Source: Dactylorhiza incarnata (lineage: Eukaryota > Streptophyta > Magnoliopsida > Asparagales > Orchidaceae). From it: a DNA stretch of 64,000 bases. Shown here piece after piece: positions 46,738 through 59,470 of this stretch. Below the pieces are notes generated by a model, which searched no databases, was not told where the DNA came from, and saw nothing but the letters and a program-made list of their open reading frames with translations. Every line of letters begins with the position of its first letter. Positions within the stretch are counted from its first letter, which is position 1. The DNA is taken from NCBI GenBank assembly GCA_033032865.1, contig JAWHQI010000040.1, positions 10,647,001 through 10,711,000 on the forward strand, read 5' to 3'. The translations under genes were made by a program, and so were the position numbers.

Positions 46738-49700
46738 TTGAATTTCCGTCTATGTTCTTCTTTCCTAGGGAGATTTAGGGTCAATAATAAATGGATGCAT
46801 ATCCTTTTTGATTCTGGTGCATCTCATTCGTTTATTTCTCGTCATATTGTGGATCTTTATCGTTGGCTTACATTACCACTTGAGGTCCCTTATGATATCT
46901 TCGTGCCAGGTCATTTGGATCTTTCAAGTCATGGCATTCCCAATTGTCTGATCATGCTTGGCAAATTGCGAGTCTCAGTGGATCTCATAGTTTTGGAGAT
47001 TTCAGAGTTCTATGTAATCTTGGGCATGAATTGGTTGGTCGCGTATAGAGCAAAGATGGATTGTGTGGCAAAGAGGGTCAATCTCAGCATCGATGGTAAG
47101 GACTTCAGCGTTCATGATCAGATCCGCAGTCACATAAAGGTAATTTATGTGGTACGCGCCACTCGCCTTCTTGGTCAAGGATGTTCTGCTTGTTTTGTGT
47201 ATGTTGAGCATTCCGATTCTGTCTCTCCTTCAGTTGAATCCATACATGTTGCTTCTGAATTTCCTGACGTCTTTCCTGCCAAATTTTCTTGGACACCTCC
47301 TGATCGAGATGCGGAGTTCTCTATTTACTTAGAGCATGGAACGCACCCCATATCTAAAGCCCTGTACTGTATGGCCCCGCGTGAGCTAGAGGAGCGTAGA
47401 TCGCAGTTGGATGAATTTCTTGAGCGTGGGAACATTCGTCCCAGCTCTTCACCTTTGCGAGCCACTGTCCTCTTTGTGAAAAAGAAGGACAGATCCATGA
47501 GGCTTTATATTGATTATCGAGATCTAAACAAGGTGACCGTCAAGAATAGGTATCCTCTTCTACGCGTGGATGATCTCTCTAACCAACTCAAAGGTAGCAC
47601 AGTATTTTCCAAGATAGATCTCAGATCAGGTTACCATCAGCTGAAGATCAAGGAATCCAAAATCCCCAGGACTGCCTTCCAAACTTGATATGGTCATTTT
47701 GAATTCTTAATGATGTCTTTTGGTTTGACTAACGCACCATATGCTTTTATGGACATGATGAACCGTGTCTTTTGCGAGTATCTGGATAAATTCATCATCG
47801 TGTTCATTGACGATATTCTGGTCTATTCCATGACTTGTGAGGATCATGTAGCATATCCTAGACTCACTCTATCCACACTTCGTCAGCATCAACTCTATGC
47901 CAAGCTGGCAAAATGTGGGTTCTAGTTGGATCGTGTTGTTTTCTTGGGGCATGTTGTTTGAGGATATGGTCTCTCCGTTGATCCTGCCAAGGTTCCTGCT
48001 GTTATGGACTGGAAGCGACCTTCTACCCCTACTAAGATTCGTAGTTTCCTTGGGCATGCTAGCTACTATCGACGTTTCGTCAAGGGGTTTTTCCTTTCTT
48101 GTTGCTCCGCTGACAGAGCTAACTCAAAAGCATGGTAGATTCGAGTGTTCAGATCTGTGTGAGTAGAACTTCTTGAAATTGATGTAACGTTTGTGTTCAG
48201 GACCAGTTTTAGCCCTTCCTTCTGAGGGGGCGGACTTTTCATTTTTTACTGGCGCTTTTGGAGTTGAGTTGGGATGTGTCTTGATGCAGGATGACCGTGT
48301 TATCGCTTATGGGTTGAGGCAGTTGAAGACTCACGAGCGCAACTACCCCACTCATGATCTGGAGTTCATTGCAGTGGTGTTTGCTTTGAAGCTTTGGCGA
48401 CATTATCTCTATGGCGTGAAGTGTCACTTCTTTATCGACCATTAAAGCCTAAAGTATATTTTTGATCAGAAGGATCTTAATCTTTGTAAGAGGCAGTGTA
48501 TCAAATATGTAGCAGACTATGATTTGGAGCTTACTTATGTTCCCGACATGGCAAATACGATAGCTGATGCATTTATTCATCATGTTTCCGCTCCCTCTTG
48601 TGCACCCATGTCAGCTACTCTTGCAACTCTGATTGGTGAGCTCGAGCGGATAGACATATCCATCACACCAGAAAGTCAAGATCAGATTTTTGGTCCGTCA
48701 TGGGTGGAGCAGGTGAAAGATTTGCAGCCTTCCGACCCTATTCTCTAGCGAATTCGTCGAAGGGTTGAACTTGAGTCTCTTCCGGAATTCTCTATCTCTG
48801 CAATGTTTTGCGTTTCTGAGGCCGTCTTTGCATCCCTGACATTCCTGAATTACTTGATGTTATATGTCGTGAAGCTCATGAATCTCGCACATCTGGTCAT
48901 CCGGGCAATAATAAGATGTATCATGGATTGAAGCAAATTGTGTGGTGGTCTGGTATGAAGAATTTGATAGCTCATTTCATTTCTTAATGTTTGACGTGAC
49001 ATAAGGTGAAAGCTTAGCGTCATCGTCCTGGTTGTCTTTTGTAGCCTCTGTCCATCCCTAAATGGAAGTGGGAGGGCATCTCTATGGATTTCATCACAGG
49101 TTTGCCTCGCACTCCGAGAGGAAATGATGCAATTTGGGTCATAGTGGATCGATTGACCAAGGTATCCAACTTCATCCCTTATAGGGAAGGTCACTCTATT
49201 GAGAAGATGGCTCGAATCTATGTGTTGGAGATCATCAGACTTCACGGGATTCCTTTGTGGATTGTGTCAGATCGTGACTTAAGATTTGTTTCTCATTTTT
49301 GGAAAGGCTTTCAGCAAGCTTTGGGCACCGAAGTCAACCTGAGCACTGCTTATCATTCGACGATCGATGGTCAGACCGAAAGGGTGAATCAGTTACTTGT
49401 ATACATGCTGTGATATTACATTATGGATTATAAGGGAGCTTGGGATGAGCACCTACCATTGGTGAAATTCTCCTACAATAATAGATATCAAGAGAGCCTA
49501 AAAATGGCCCACTTCAAAGCACTGTATGGGCGATGTTGTAGGACCCCTCTTTATTGGTCAGAAGTTGGTGAAAAGGTTGTTTTGGGACCTGAGTTCCTCT
49601 AGGAACTCGAAGAAGCCACAAAGAAGACTCGACTTTAACTCGGCCATGCTATCGAGAGGCAGAGAAAGTATGAAAATCTGCACCGCCGTCCGTTAAAATG

Positions 49701-50124
49701 TGATGTAGGTGATCAAGTGTTCCTCCAAGTTCCCCCTTCTCCTGGAGTGAAACTATTTGGTCGCCATCAAAAGCTTAGTACGAGGTTCATGGGACCTTAT
49801 TCTATCTCAGAATGTGTTGGGAAATCTACTTATCGCTTTGAGCCATCTGCTTGTTTTGTTGGCATTCATAATGTCTTCCATGTCAGCCAGCTCCGGAAGT
49901 ACATTCATGATCCTAACCGCATCATCGAACAAATTCCTGTGGTTCCTGAAGCCAATCTTTCGTATCTGGTCGAGCCCTCTAAGATCGTGGATTATCAAGA
50001 GCACAAGTTTCAAAAAAGAATCATTCATATGGTAAAAGTGCTTTTGACGCATGACAAGTTTGAGGAGTACATCTAGGAACTTGAATCTGACAAGCGTAGC
50101 AAGTATTCGCATATATTCTCTTGA
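46738..50124 (+). pseudogene. T5 pol: protease, RT, RNase H, integrase, chromodomain-like end
   Basis: Protease [13 protein letters not shown] (intact DSG) and ILGMNWL occur in 46738-47120. RT has [32 protein letters not shown] and the intact catalytic box FIDDILVYS at about 47803-47829. RNase H follows at 48191-48445 ([10 protein letters not shown]). The integrase zinc region has SGHPG and CLTCHKVKA (48870-49020), and the core has MDFITGLPRT, IVSDRDLRFVS and DGQTERVNQ (49084-49413), so all three DDE residues remain. The end VKVLLTHDKFEEYI, stop, ELESDKRSKY is chromodomain-like. Breaks are mostly point stops (CGA to TGA after TAFQT, TGG to TAG after KCGF and after KFEEYI) plus frameshifts near 48000-48190 and 48750-49080. 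Confidence 0.9.
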
Positions 50125-50299
50125 TTTTAGTAAGCCTCTGAACTTATTCTCTTTTCTGTTTCATTATATTCATAGTTAGCTTCCATTTCTTGATTTACAA
50201 ACCATGTTGAAGAGAATGGCATCTGAATCTTAGCCATAAGATACTCCATTCAGAAAATCCCCAAAAGTTTCGCGACGAAACTTCTTAAGTGGGGGAGAA

Positions 50300-52297
50300 T
50301 GTAACAACTCAAAATAATAATAAAAATAATAATAATAATAAGTTCTTTTCCCCCTTTTTGCTATCCTCGACCCCCTCCCCCGATTTAAAATCATCGGTCC
50401 ATGGCTCCCGCAAGCCTTACAGCACCGACTCCCATCTACTGAGACATCCGTCTTCCACACGCGATGCCTCCCAAACGGGTCGATCTCCCGCTCACCTTCT
50501 GCTCCCATGACTGATCTCTCCTGTTCCTCCTCCACCTCATCTTATCGGTGGCTTCCCCCCTCTTCTCCAGGCCGACAAAAGCAGAAGCTCCTCCCTCCTC
50601 CTCTGACTTCTCCAGGTCGGCACCTCCTCATCCGACTTCCTCCAAGTCGGCACGTACTCCTCCGATTTTCTACAAGTGTCGAAAGCTCTAATTTCTCCTC
50701 CTCTCCTTCATCTTGTCCGGGGATTTTGCAAGAGGAGAAACTAGGGTTTCCTCCCCTACCCTCCCTGGGCTCACTTTTGGGTTCCTTGGGTAAGGATCCC
50801 GCTTTTCCCTCCTCCTTTCAGATTTTTGCTTGATTTATTTTAAAATTTTGTGCTCCAAGTTGCATATAAATTGCATTTCAGATTTTTGCACATCTTATAA
50901 TCATCCAATCTCTAGGTTTTCATGCTCTCCGACTCCATTCGTCGATCTAATTGCTGGGAACGCTCAAGGCCCCCTCCAATTTATGGTTTCCCAAACCTAA
51001 GCGCCTCTAAATCCCGGTTCCCATGTGGTGGTCTCCTCTCCTCTCATCTTCGAGAAAGGTAATTTTCGCTAACTTGCACTTATTTAATTTTTTGATCTAA
51101 ATTATGCGTTCTCATGTTGGGTTTTTTGTTAAATTCAATTATCATCCTTGTTTGTGCTTAATCAGGTATGAATTAAGATTTTTAATTTGGCTGCGCCACT
51201 TAGCCGCCACCGTCAGCTACAGACTTACTTGAGGTAAGTAGAGAAACCTCTCGCTTACAACATTTGATTGTAACTTGTTACAATTTTCTTATGCCCATAA
51301 ATTTTACTGTTCGACACCTGAATCATCAAAATGATAACTTGCCTCATTCACCCAATTATGAATTATTTCGTTAATAACGTAGGTAAACATATAAATGTAG
51401 TGTTTAACTGATGCAACTCCTTGACCAGGGTTCCCTCTTGAGTCCCTAATGGGAACAAGGGATCGGTCATAGCAAGCTTGAACTCGTGAATGTTTGATAA
51501 GTCTTGAATCTGAACTTGAATCTATCTAAATCACGAAACTTGTGCATCAAACAAAAACACTTACACTTTAATTTGTTACAACTTAAGTTATTACAAACAT
51601 CTGTTTATACTATACTCCGGAGTAATTTAATAATTTAGTTTGTTACTGGCCTGACTATTATACTTGTATGACTTGATAGCTTTGTAGTTCCTTGAAATCG
51701 TACGTGTATTCTTTCTGATCTCCTGCTACTTGTGCTTCATTTTACTTTACTTTACTTGTATTATTGTTCTAAGACTTTTTCCTTGTTGCTTTAGAATTTG
51801 CCTTAGCGTCCGTGACTGCGCCGCCTGGTACCTGAGTCCGCTCTGCATCTTGTTCCTGTGTTCCTGGATGTTTTTATTATTTTTATTGTTGTATCAGGTT
51901 CTATGCATTATTTCTTTTCATTTAGATATTTCTGCTTTGTAATGATTACATTCAGTCATTTTCTCATGTTTCATGGACAACTGTTAGGCTATAGATTTTG
52001 TACTGAAATTTCATATTATTGCATGTTCATCCTTTTGAGTTCTTCCTTACATGAATCGGTATCAGTATTTTTGAAAGTATAGGTTTTTATATAAACACCT
52101 GTATTTTCCTTTTCATGTTGTACTCTAAAGCTTTCGCATATTTATAAAACATATTTTCTTCAAATTAATTATTTTAAACCTAATAATGCTAATTTTGCCC
52201 CTACCTAATAGACATTGTGTCTCATCCCCTCATGTCTGTGGGAGCACAATCCGCCCAAAGCGCGCTCCGTCTTTTGGTTTTGATACGGGTCGTGACA
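50300..52297 (+). repeat. T5 3' LTR (1,998 bp)
   Basis: It starts TGTAACAACTC with a short (AAT)-rich tract. A CT-rich part at 50570-50690 has roughly three imperfect direct repeats of a unit around CCGACTTCCTCCAAGTCGGC. There is no CpG palindrome cluster of the kind seen in the other LTRs. It ends GTCGTGACA. Confidence 0.92.
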
Positions 52298-52417
52298 GTT
52301 TATACTTATAAGGTTGTGTTGTAACCCTTCCACATAAGCTACTTTTAAGATAGAGATTGTGCCATTGGTAATCATACCATAGCCCTTGATGATGCCTCTG
52401 TCAGATACACCAAATAT
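52298..52417 (-). pseudogene. C1 copia fragment between protease and integrase
   Basis: Forty codons in one minus-strand frame include FGVSDRGIIKGYGMITNG and KVAYVEGLQHNLISI. This joins across T5 to SQLCDLRYVIEFHK at 44160, proving that both belong to C1. It is cut at 52417 by C6. Confidence 0.88.
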
Positions 52418-53852
52418 TGTTGGATCTTGAGGCGCCCTTAGAGGGGGGGGGGGTGAATAAGGGTCTTAAAATCTTTAAACTTTAATAGAAAACTTTTGAT
52501 ATTTTGATAGAAGTAAGTTAAATCAAAAGTAAAGAGATAATGAAATTAGAAATGAAATTAATTTTATTAAACAAGAAAAGACATGATTATCATTTATAAA
52601 ATTGATAACAAAATCTGATTTCTTATGACGCTAGAAATCGTAGGCGATAAAGTAAAATCTCTTTTTGTTTTCTATACCGACTCGTATCCCCACGAACCGG
52701 TTGGCTTTAGCCGATCTCTCCCCAGATACGGCCTCGAGCCGCTCTAGCCTTCCTATCAGCCTCGAGCATGCCCTAGATCTACTCCCTAGACCCAGTCGCC
52801 AACACGAGGCGAATTCCTCCCTAACTCCTACCTAGACCTAGTCGCAAACACGAGGCAAATTCACAAACCGATTACAATAATAAAATAAAAGACAAATACA
52901 GAAGTTAAATATGAAACTCCCTATGAGGTAATCTGCAGGAGACGCCAAAGAATCGCTGAAGATCGTTGAAGTCCAAGCATGCATTCTTCGCGTTGAGTTA
53001 GCGTGTTGATCCAAGCCTCCTTTGATTCCTCCTTTTGAAATATGAGTGGGAGATGTGTTGGTCTGGAAATACAGCCCTCACAAAGTTTCTGAAGTGTTGG
53101 AATAGGGCTCTTGGCAATCAGTAGTTGGAGAAGACGAAATCCACCTTTTTATAGGACTGGAAGCTAACGTCGGCATTAAGAGTTAACGTCGGGCGTTGAC
53201 TCAGTATAGAAATAACTTGATGGCTCGGATCTTCAAAATAGGAAGGAGATTCTGCATCTTTGGAAACTTTCATTTTAGGCAACCTTAGCGCTGGTGTTGA
53301 CTCTAACGTCGGGCATTGAGTCAAATCATTCCTAAAGTTCCACCTGCAATCACGACTGCTTTCTCCTTGCCAAATTCGTTGAACAGATAGAGCCCAGCGT
53401 TAAGACCTAATGCTTGGCGTTGAGTTTCTTTCTCCTTTTTATCAGCTGGCATGTCATTTTATCGAACGGCATCTCATCTCGTTGAACGCCATTTTGTCGA
53501 ACGACATCTCATTTCGTCGAATGCCATTTCGTCGAACGGCATCTCGTTTCGTCGAACGGCATCTCATTTCGTCGAACGCCATTTCGTTGAACGACATCTC
53601 ATTTCGTCGAACGCCATTTTGTCGAACGGCATCTCGGCGGGAACAAATGTTAACGCCGGCGTTAAGAGTTAACATCGGGCGTTAGCTCTCTTCCTTTCAT
53701 TTCAGCATGAGAACAAGTCCAGACCAATAGAAGCAACCTAGTGTCATATTTGTTCAAACATGCATGCTAAAAACACAATGGCAAACAAGATCAAATACAA
53801 GTAGGATTTGTAATTCTCAAATCAAAGGAATGCGGAAAACCATGTTCCAACA
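52418..53852 (-). repeat. C6 3' LTR (1,435 bp)
   Basis: A poly-G run is at 52442-52452. The TATA box on the minus strand (CCTATAAAAAGG) is at about 53144-53155. Upstream (53160-53700) are TAACGCCGGCGTTAA-type palindromes and a dense array of TTCGTCGAA units at 53455-53640. PPT-like tracts follow. Confidence 0.92.
53455..53640. repeat. TTCGTCGAACG tandem array, C6 LTR
   Basis: About ten units of roughly 17-20 bases read CATTTCGTCGAACGGCATCTC or close variants. Each holds the palindromic core TTCG-T-CGAA. Small frames read through it on both strands, which is expected of any short array without regular stops. Confidence 0.88.
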
Positions 53853-54115
53853 ATCTCCCCCTTTTGATAATAACAAATCCAATAGAGATAAATCAGATTC
53901 ATAGATAAAAAATTTGTGTTTTTATAAAGATATATGACATTAAGCAATTATAAGATAATGATAAGAATTATAGATCATTTAAAAGTGCTCTCCCTACAAA
54001 AGTGTTCCCCCTTTGTGTATGCACCCATAGACTAGATTCATGCTCCCCCTTAATCTAGTGAATACTACCCACTTAATCATTACGATTTATCATTTTATTC
54101 TCCCCCTTTGTTATT
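53853..54115 (-). other. C6 polypurine tracts, repeated
   Basis: Read on the minus strand, the tract CAAAAGGGGGAGAT abuts the LTR (53853-53866). Three similar tracts follow at about 54006-54015, 54043-54051 and 54101-54112 (CTCCCCCTTT type on plus). Multiple PPTs are, to my recollection, a reported Sirevirus trait. Confidence 0.75.
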
Positions 54116-57100
54116 AGCAAAAGAGGGTGGATTGAAACAAAACTAGAATAAAGAAGACAAAAGTTGGGACATAACTAAGAGAGGATTAAGAGTTTTGTGT
54201 AAACAAAAAGTAAGTCATGATCGAGCTAAGGGAGAGAGTAACACAGCGGAAAAAATATATGATAAGCATGAAAGATCAACATTCCATGATTTTACCAAAG
54301 GAATTATACCACTTGCTTTTCAAATTAATTTTTAAGGAAGAATATTACTTGTTGAAAGAGATGCAATAGTGTTTGACAAGCACAAGTGAAGAAAGACCCA
54401 AGAAGTGAGCATGACAAACCATGGTAAACGAAGTACATGACCAAAAGAGAAATGCGGAAAACAAAAATAAAACAAATAAGAGTAGTATTTTTGTTATAGT
54501 TTGATCATTCCAACAATATGTCTAGAATCTTCACATTTGAGCATTTTAACTTTGAAAATTTTCATAACTAATTGGCAAGCATGATTTAGCATATTCAAAA
54601 AGATAATAGCTACAATGTAACCAATTCGTATTTCAAGTAAAGAAAACATTGTAGAAATCATGCATTGCAATCTAGTGCTTTTACTTAAGTTTTTAGAGAA
54701 TTATCTAATGTTTGCATTAGGATCCAATTCTCATGAGTGGAAGCTTTATGAAAAACAATGATGTGTGCATAAGGTGTTTTGATAAAAGTATACAAGTGAA
54801 ATAATCAAAATACATGACATATATAATGAAATAGTGACAACAATATTAAGGATTCAATCTTATAATTACTTTCACACATCAAATCTAGAATAAAGTTTCA
54901 AGGCACAAATAATGAGTACAACAACCAAGGTGCTTCGCCCACAAAATGCTCATTAAGACTTATCAGGGAGCGAAGTATTGCTTGGGAGATCACATAAGCA
55001 ATTTTATTGATTTTTATTTTTAGTGATCCCGTGTACAAATATAAGTGATAAAAGATGAATGTGTTTGCACAAGACACTTTACAATTCTTCCCAAGGTGCT
55101 CAACCTCATAATGCTCATTAATACTTATCAGGAGGGTGAGTAGTGCTTGGTTGAGTTATCTTTGGCATTTTATTTCATATTATTGTAATAGCGAGCCAAA
55201 GGTCTCTGAATTCACTTGTTGTTGCAAACACTAACAATATTGAAATAACACTTCTATGTGTGCAAGAAATTTATTGTTTGAATGAAGGTGTAGGTAATTT
55301 AGACATACAACTTAATATGTTAAGACTATTACACTACACAATCATGCAAGACTAATATTATGAGCAAATGTAGATTACCAAAATAGTGAGTGAATGAATC
55401 ATTGATAAGCATAAAACATTACTCATTCTTAGAGGCATGCTAGGCAATCATTCACAAGTTTCTATAGACTATTTCATTGCACATAATCAGATTAAGGTCA
55501 AGGTATGAAGATAAAACAATGTTTAGGAAATTTGAAATTAAAATTAGACATTGAAGATATTCTTTAAGTGTATGCCTAAATAATTTTGACCATTTGAAAC
55601 AAAATAACTAAGAAGTTTTGCTCTTGTGAAATCTAATAGTCAAACCATAGTTTTGTAAATATTTAAAGCAAAACAAATAACAAAAACATATTTTTTTATT
55701 ATTTTGAATTATTTGAATTTTTTGTATTTTGGAATAAAACAACCAAATTAATGACAAAATAATTTCAAAAACTAAGAAAAGAAACAGAGAAAGATCATTA
55801 TAAAATACCATAAATAGTGTTGAGAAAATAGAATTTCAATTTGGCAAAAAAAGGGCTAACGCCTGGCGTTAACTACTTAATGCCCAATCAGAACTCTATT
55901 TTTTGAGATTTTTGAAAAAATTTCCTCTGGAATAGTGAATGTGCATATTGTCCTTCTTGGTGTAGAAATTTCAGAAAATTTAAAGATGATTAGAAGGCTC
56001 AAAATTGTTGAATACTTTTCCATAAAAAGGTTGTAAAATTATTTTTAAGAATGTTAATTCAAATAATGTAAATCAGATTGCATGAAGACTGAACTAAGAG
56101 ATATAGAGATCAGATACTATTCAGCATTGTGATATTGGCAATTTTGCACATAAGGCTAACGATGGGCGTTAATTTCAAACGTTGGCGTTATAGGCTAACG
56201 CCTGGCGTTAACAAGTTAACGCCGAGACAGTAGATGATTTCATGCATTTTTAAAAAAAAAAACTTTTCTTTGATTTTGTGTTATTATAGAAAGGCCTTCT
56301 TAGTGTATAAATTTCTGACATTTTGGAAATCATTAGAAGACTCATTAAGCATATTTATTTGTTCAAATAAGGTTTTTATATTTTTATTTGGTTTTCAAAT
56401 ACTTGTGTTTTACAAGATCATTAAAGATCAAAAATGATAAAATATGCAAAACACAAGATAAGCATGTTCGATTAAAATAAGAATGCATGAATAATATAGT
56501 CATAAAGAGTGCATGCAAAATATATGATATAGGAATATCTTAGATAATCATACCCTAACTCTATGCCTACACACTAGCCCCGTACTAAGTGACGGATGGG
56601 CATGAGGAGCTGCACACATGTCGTAGGTTGGGGTGTTAATTCCATATGCACACACTAGAGAACGCTCAACCTAGCACTCTTTCCCCCAGTGCCTCGCAAG
56701 GCCTCACTGGAACCCTCCCCGGTTAAGGACAAGACATGACTTAAAGGTTAGATCATCTAATGCATACAATCCTACGCCCTCGCTATTATGAGACACATAA
56801 TGTGGGTGAATAATCATGGACATCCAAAGTACTTTGTCCTATGGATTGACTCATAAACTTTTTCTTATATTTAGGAATTTTAGAATAGTCATTGTAGTTA
56901 AGATAGATGATTTTATTGATTTTAAAGCCAAGTAATTTTCATGTTTCTTAAAATTTCATTATTCAAATTTTACCTTACCACATCATGGCATGATATAACC
57001 AGCCTAGATGTTTTATAGTGAGTGATGATACTAGATGAAAAGTTAAGATAACAAGGTGCAATATTATGTGAAGAATATAATAGACTTACATATATTCAAC

Positions 57101-57530
57101 ATGGAGTTTCAACTTAACTATTCATAGACCTAGAATGATGTGATTTAATCTTGTGAGTTATTTTCAATAAGTATAAGGTTGATTCTAAGGTCATTGGAAT
57201 GGTACTTAGGAGCATGTGATGTACAATCCTTTGACACAAAAATTGCCGAAAAGAAAAAAAACTGAGATAACTTCTAAATAAAGTTGAATTATGGCAGTTC
57301 TGAGGGGTCCAAATGAACTCAAACGAGCGAATCTGGTTTGCCATTGCATAGATCTTCTTGTCCTCATTCCGAAAAGTTATTATGGGCAAAAATCAGACAA
57401 ACAGATCAAAAGTTATGATCGTTTGAAGTTTGCGTCAAAATCTCGCATATTTTTGTAAATTTAATTTTGGTTTTTGTTTAAAAACATATGATTTTGCAAT
57501 TATTCAATTCCGATTTTTCATGATTATGAT
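54116..57530 (-). other. C6 AT-rich interior without genes
   Basis: No protein domain was recognised. A repeated motif near 54920-54990 and 55080-55160 (CTCATTAAtACTTATCAGG, beside AAGGTGCTyr) suggests an old local duplication. GTTAACGCC-type palindromes occur at 55857-55873 and 56154-56227. This occupies the space where a full element would have pol. Confidence 0.65.
55857..56227. repeat. TAACGCCTGGCGTTA palindromes outside the LTR
   Basis: CTAACGCCTGGCGTTAAC occurs at 55856-55873 and again near 56193-56211, with diverged copies between 56154 and 56227. These match the palindromes of the C6 LTR U3 but lie in the interior. Confidence 0.8.
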
Positions 57531-59009
57531 TGATGCCGCAAATCTCGCACACCGCTATAGGTGGTAGCTAGACTGCGACACGAAACGACAGTGTACCGAT
57601 CGTTCAAGTAATATAAAACGAGGAGTAAATCCACGAATATCGATCTCAAAGGAACACAGTAAGGTGGAGTTAACTATTGAGGAGGACTTGAGATTGAAGT
57701 CCTTAGGTCGATGTTTCATGAAGGTGGGTGGATTGGTTTTTGCAAAATAAAATAAAAGCTATCAACTACTCCTATGCAATGCCGCTATGCAATGCTTCGC
57801 TTGGCGGGATGGAAACTACACGGGCCGCAGTGCACCGAATCGCTAGGCGGATGGACGAGTAGGCTCGCGGATGGAGTGGAGAGAATGGCGGAATGAGGGT
57901 CACAAGCACCTCTTTGCAAAGCACGCCACTAACAATTGCTAGTGCGGCACTGAACACAAATAAGCCACACCACAAGGCACACCTCAAAATGATAAGCAAG
58001 AATACCCAAATCACATAGACATAATTAAGTATAAATGCTAATAGTCAAAACACACTTCATCAAACATATAAGAAATCCAACTAAGCTATCACTACAAGAG
58101 GAGGTGAGTGTGAGAAATCGACCGACTCCGAAGTCTTGTTGAGGGTTCACGGAAGGAATCGTCGGGTTGTCAGTCCGCGTCCAAGCTCGGTCCTCAACTG
58201 CGTCAGGGGTAGAGAAGGTTGTCGCTACCTTCCAGTGGACCCGTCTTCTTCGTGTCACGAACCGGAGGAATGATCACACAAGCTGCTCTGATCTTGAAGA
58301 AGAAGGCTAGGTTGACTCCCTTCTTGGAGCTCAAGGATGAAGGAGGAGGCCAAGAGGAAGCTCCGGCGACGATTTGGAGTTGAAAGCTTGCCCGGAGCTC
58401 CTCCCTAAGGTGGGCGGCGCTGGAGAAGTCGGGACTCCCCGAAATAGGCGGAAAAAACGGCGCAGGAACTGGTGTCCCCGACCTAAAATCGCGCCTGTCT
58501 ATTTATAGGCGGAGCAGAAATTAACAGCGTGCACAGTCAGGCGCACGACCAGTGGTCGTGCGCGAAGAAATGCCTCTGATCGTGCGCGAAGAACCTGTAG
58601 TATAGTCTTGAATTGCAAAAATAGCGCACGGTCAGTGGCGCACGACCAATGGTTGTGCGCGAAGAAGGCCAGTGATCGTGCAAACCGCTCTGTCTGGTAA
58701 GGGGAATTATCGCACGACCAGTGGTCTTGCGCCTGGTCGTGCGCGAAGGAAAACGCACGACCAGTGGCTTTTTCGACCGAAAATTCCCCAGAACCAATCC
58801 CGAACATTCACGCGATCCCAAGGCCTGCAGGAAAAATACTAGAACACAAAAATAAATGAAATTACACCAAGATGGGGCATAAATGTGCACTAAGCAAAGA
58901 AATGGGCCACGTGATCAAATAGAATTAAATATGGGCCTAAAGTGAAGTGCAAGTGCATGAAACCTAGCCCAGATGAGTCCAGAAATCACTATATAAACTG
59001 GACTCATCA
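57531..59009 (-). mobile_element. Solo LTR of the A1/F5 group
   Basis: The minus strand starts TGATGAGTCC and ends GCGGCATCA, with the perfect TSD ATGAT at 57526-57530 and 59010-59014 and no internal region. The inverted repeat GATGAGTCC/GGACTCATC (58972-58980 and 59000-59008) is intact. The CGCACGACCA palindrome cluster is at about 58530-58770, upstream of a TATA box (minus CCTATAAATAG) at 58499-58509. A block with GCATTGCATAGGAGTAGTT near 57770 is nearly identical in A1. It probably arose by LTR-LTR recombination. Confidence 0.95.
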
Positions 59010-59470
59010 ATGATTCAACATATTAGAGGCTATCAAATGACATAAGGATTTTAAATAAGTAATCAATCACTTGTGCATTTTATACATTTAGCCAAAGATT
59101 CCTAAAATACCTTTTAAATCCATTTCGACAGCTTTTTTCATTTGTCTTAATAATATCATATGACATATTTAGAGTTTAATTTATGATGATAGGAGACTTT
59201 TATAGGTAATGGATTTAGAGGGATGAAAACAAAAAGGATTAGTAGATCACTTGAAAAATAATATGACTTTTTATTCAATTTTATTCAATTTGTTTTATTA
59301 AAGAACTTTGGCTTAATATGAGAAAGTCATATCACAAGTTATGTAAAGTAATCATACCATGTTGGTTCATAAAAGAAAATAAACACACAAGGAGAAGTTT
59401 TAGCATATCATAAAGTAGAGTAATGATATTCCATATTTAATTATTTCTACTTCATGAATTTGTATGATAC

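Larger units (their letters stand above)
44160..52297 (+). mobile_element. T5: Tekay-like chromovirus, plus strand
   Basis: The LTRs begin TGTAACAA and end GTCGTGACA (3' LTR); the 5' copy ends GTGATA. The TSD is GCTTA at 44155-44159 and GTTTA at 52298-52302, one base different. The PBS TTGGTATCAGAGTC at 44738 is initiator tRNA-Met type, and the PPT AAGTGGGGGAGAA is at 50287-50299. Gag and a full pol order with a C-terminal chromodomain-like segment are present but broken. It splits C1 near the integrase N-terminus. Confidence 0.94.

Noticed and set aside
44160..52297. Endogenous pararetrovirus
   Set aside because: LTRs, TSD, integrase with DDE residues and chromodomain-like end identify a Ty3 chromovirus.
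52442..52452. Poly-G and poly-C runs (also 22626-22636 and 32033-32041) as regulatory elements
   Set aside because: Homopolymers of uncertain length; the matching C6 5' LTR has a shorter run, so no function can be argued.
53410..53685. Open frames on both strands across the TTCGTCGAA array
   Set aside because: A short repeat without stops gives open frames in several phases; no protein family resemblance.
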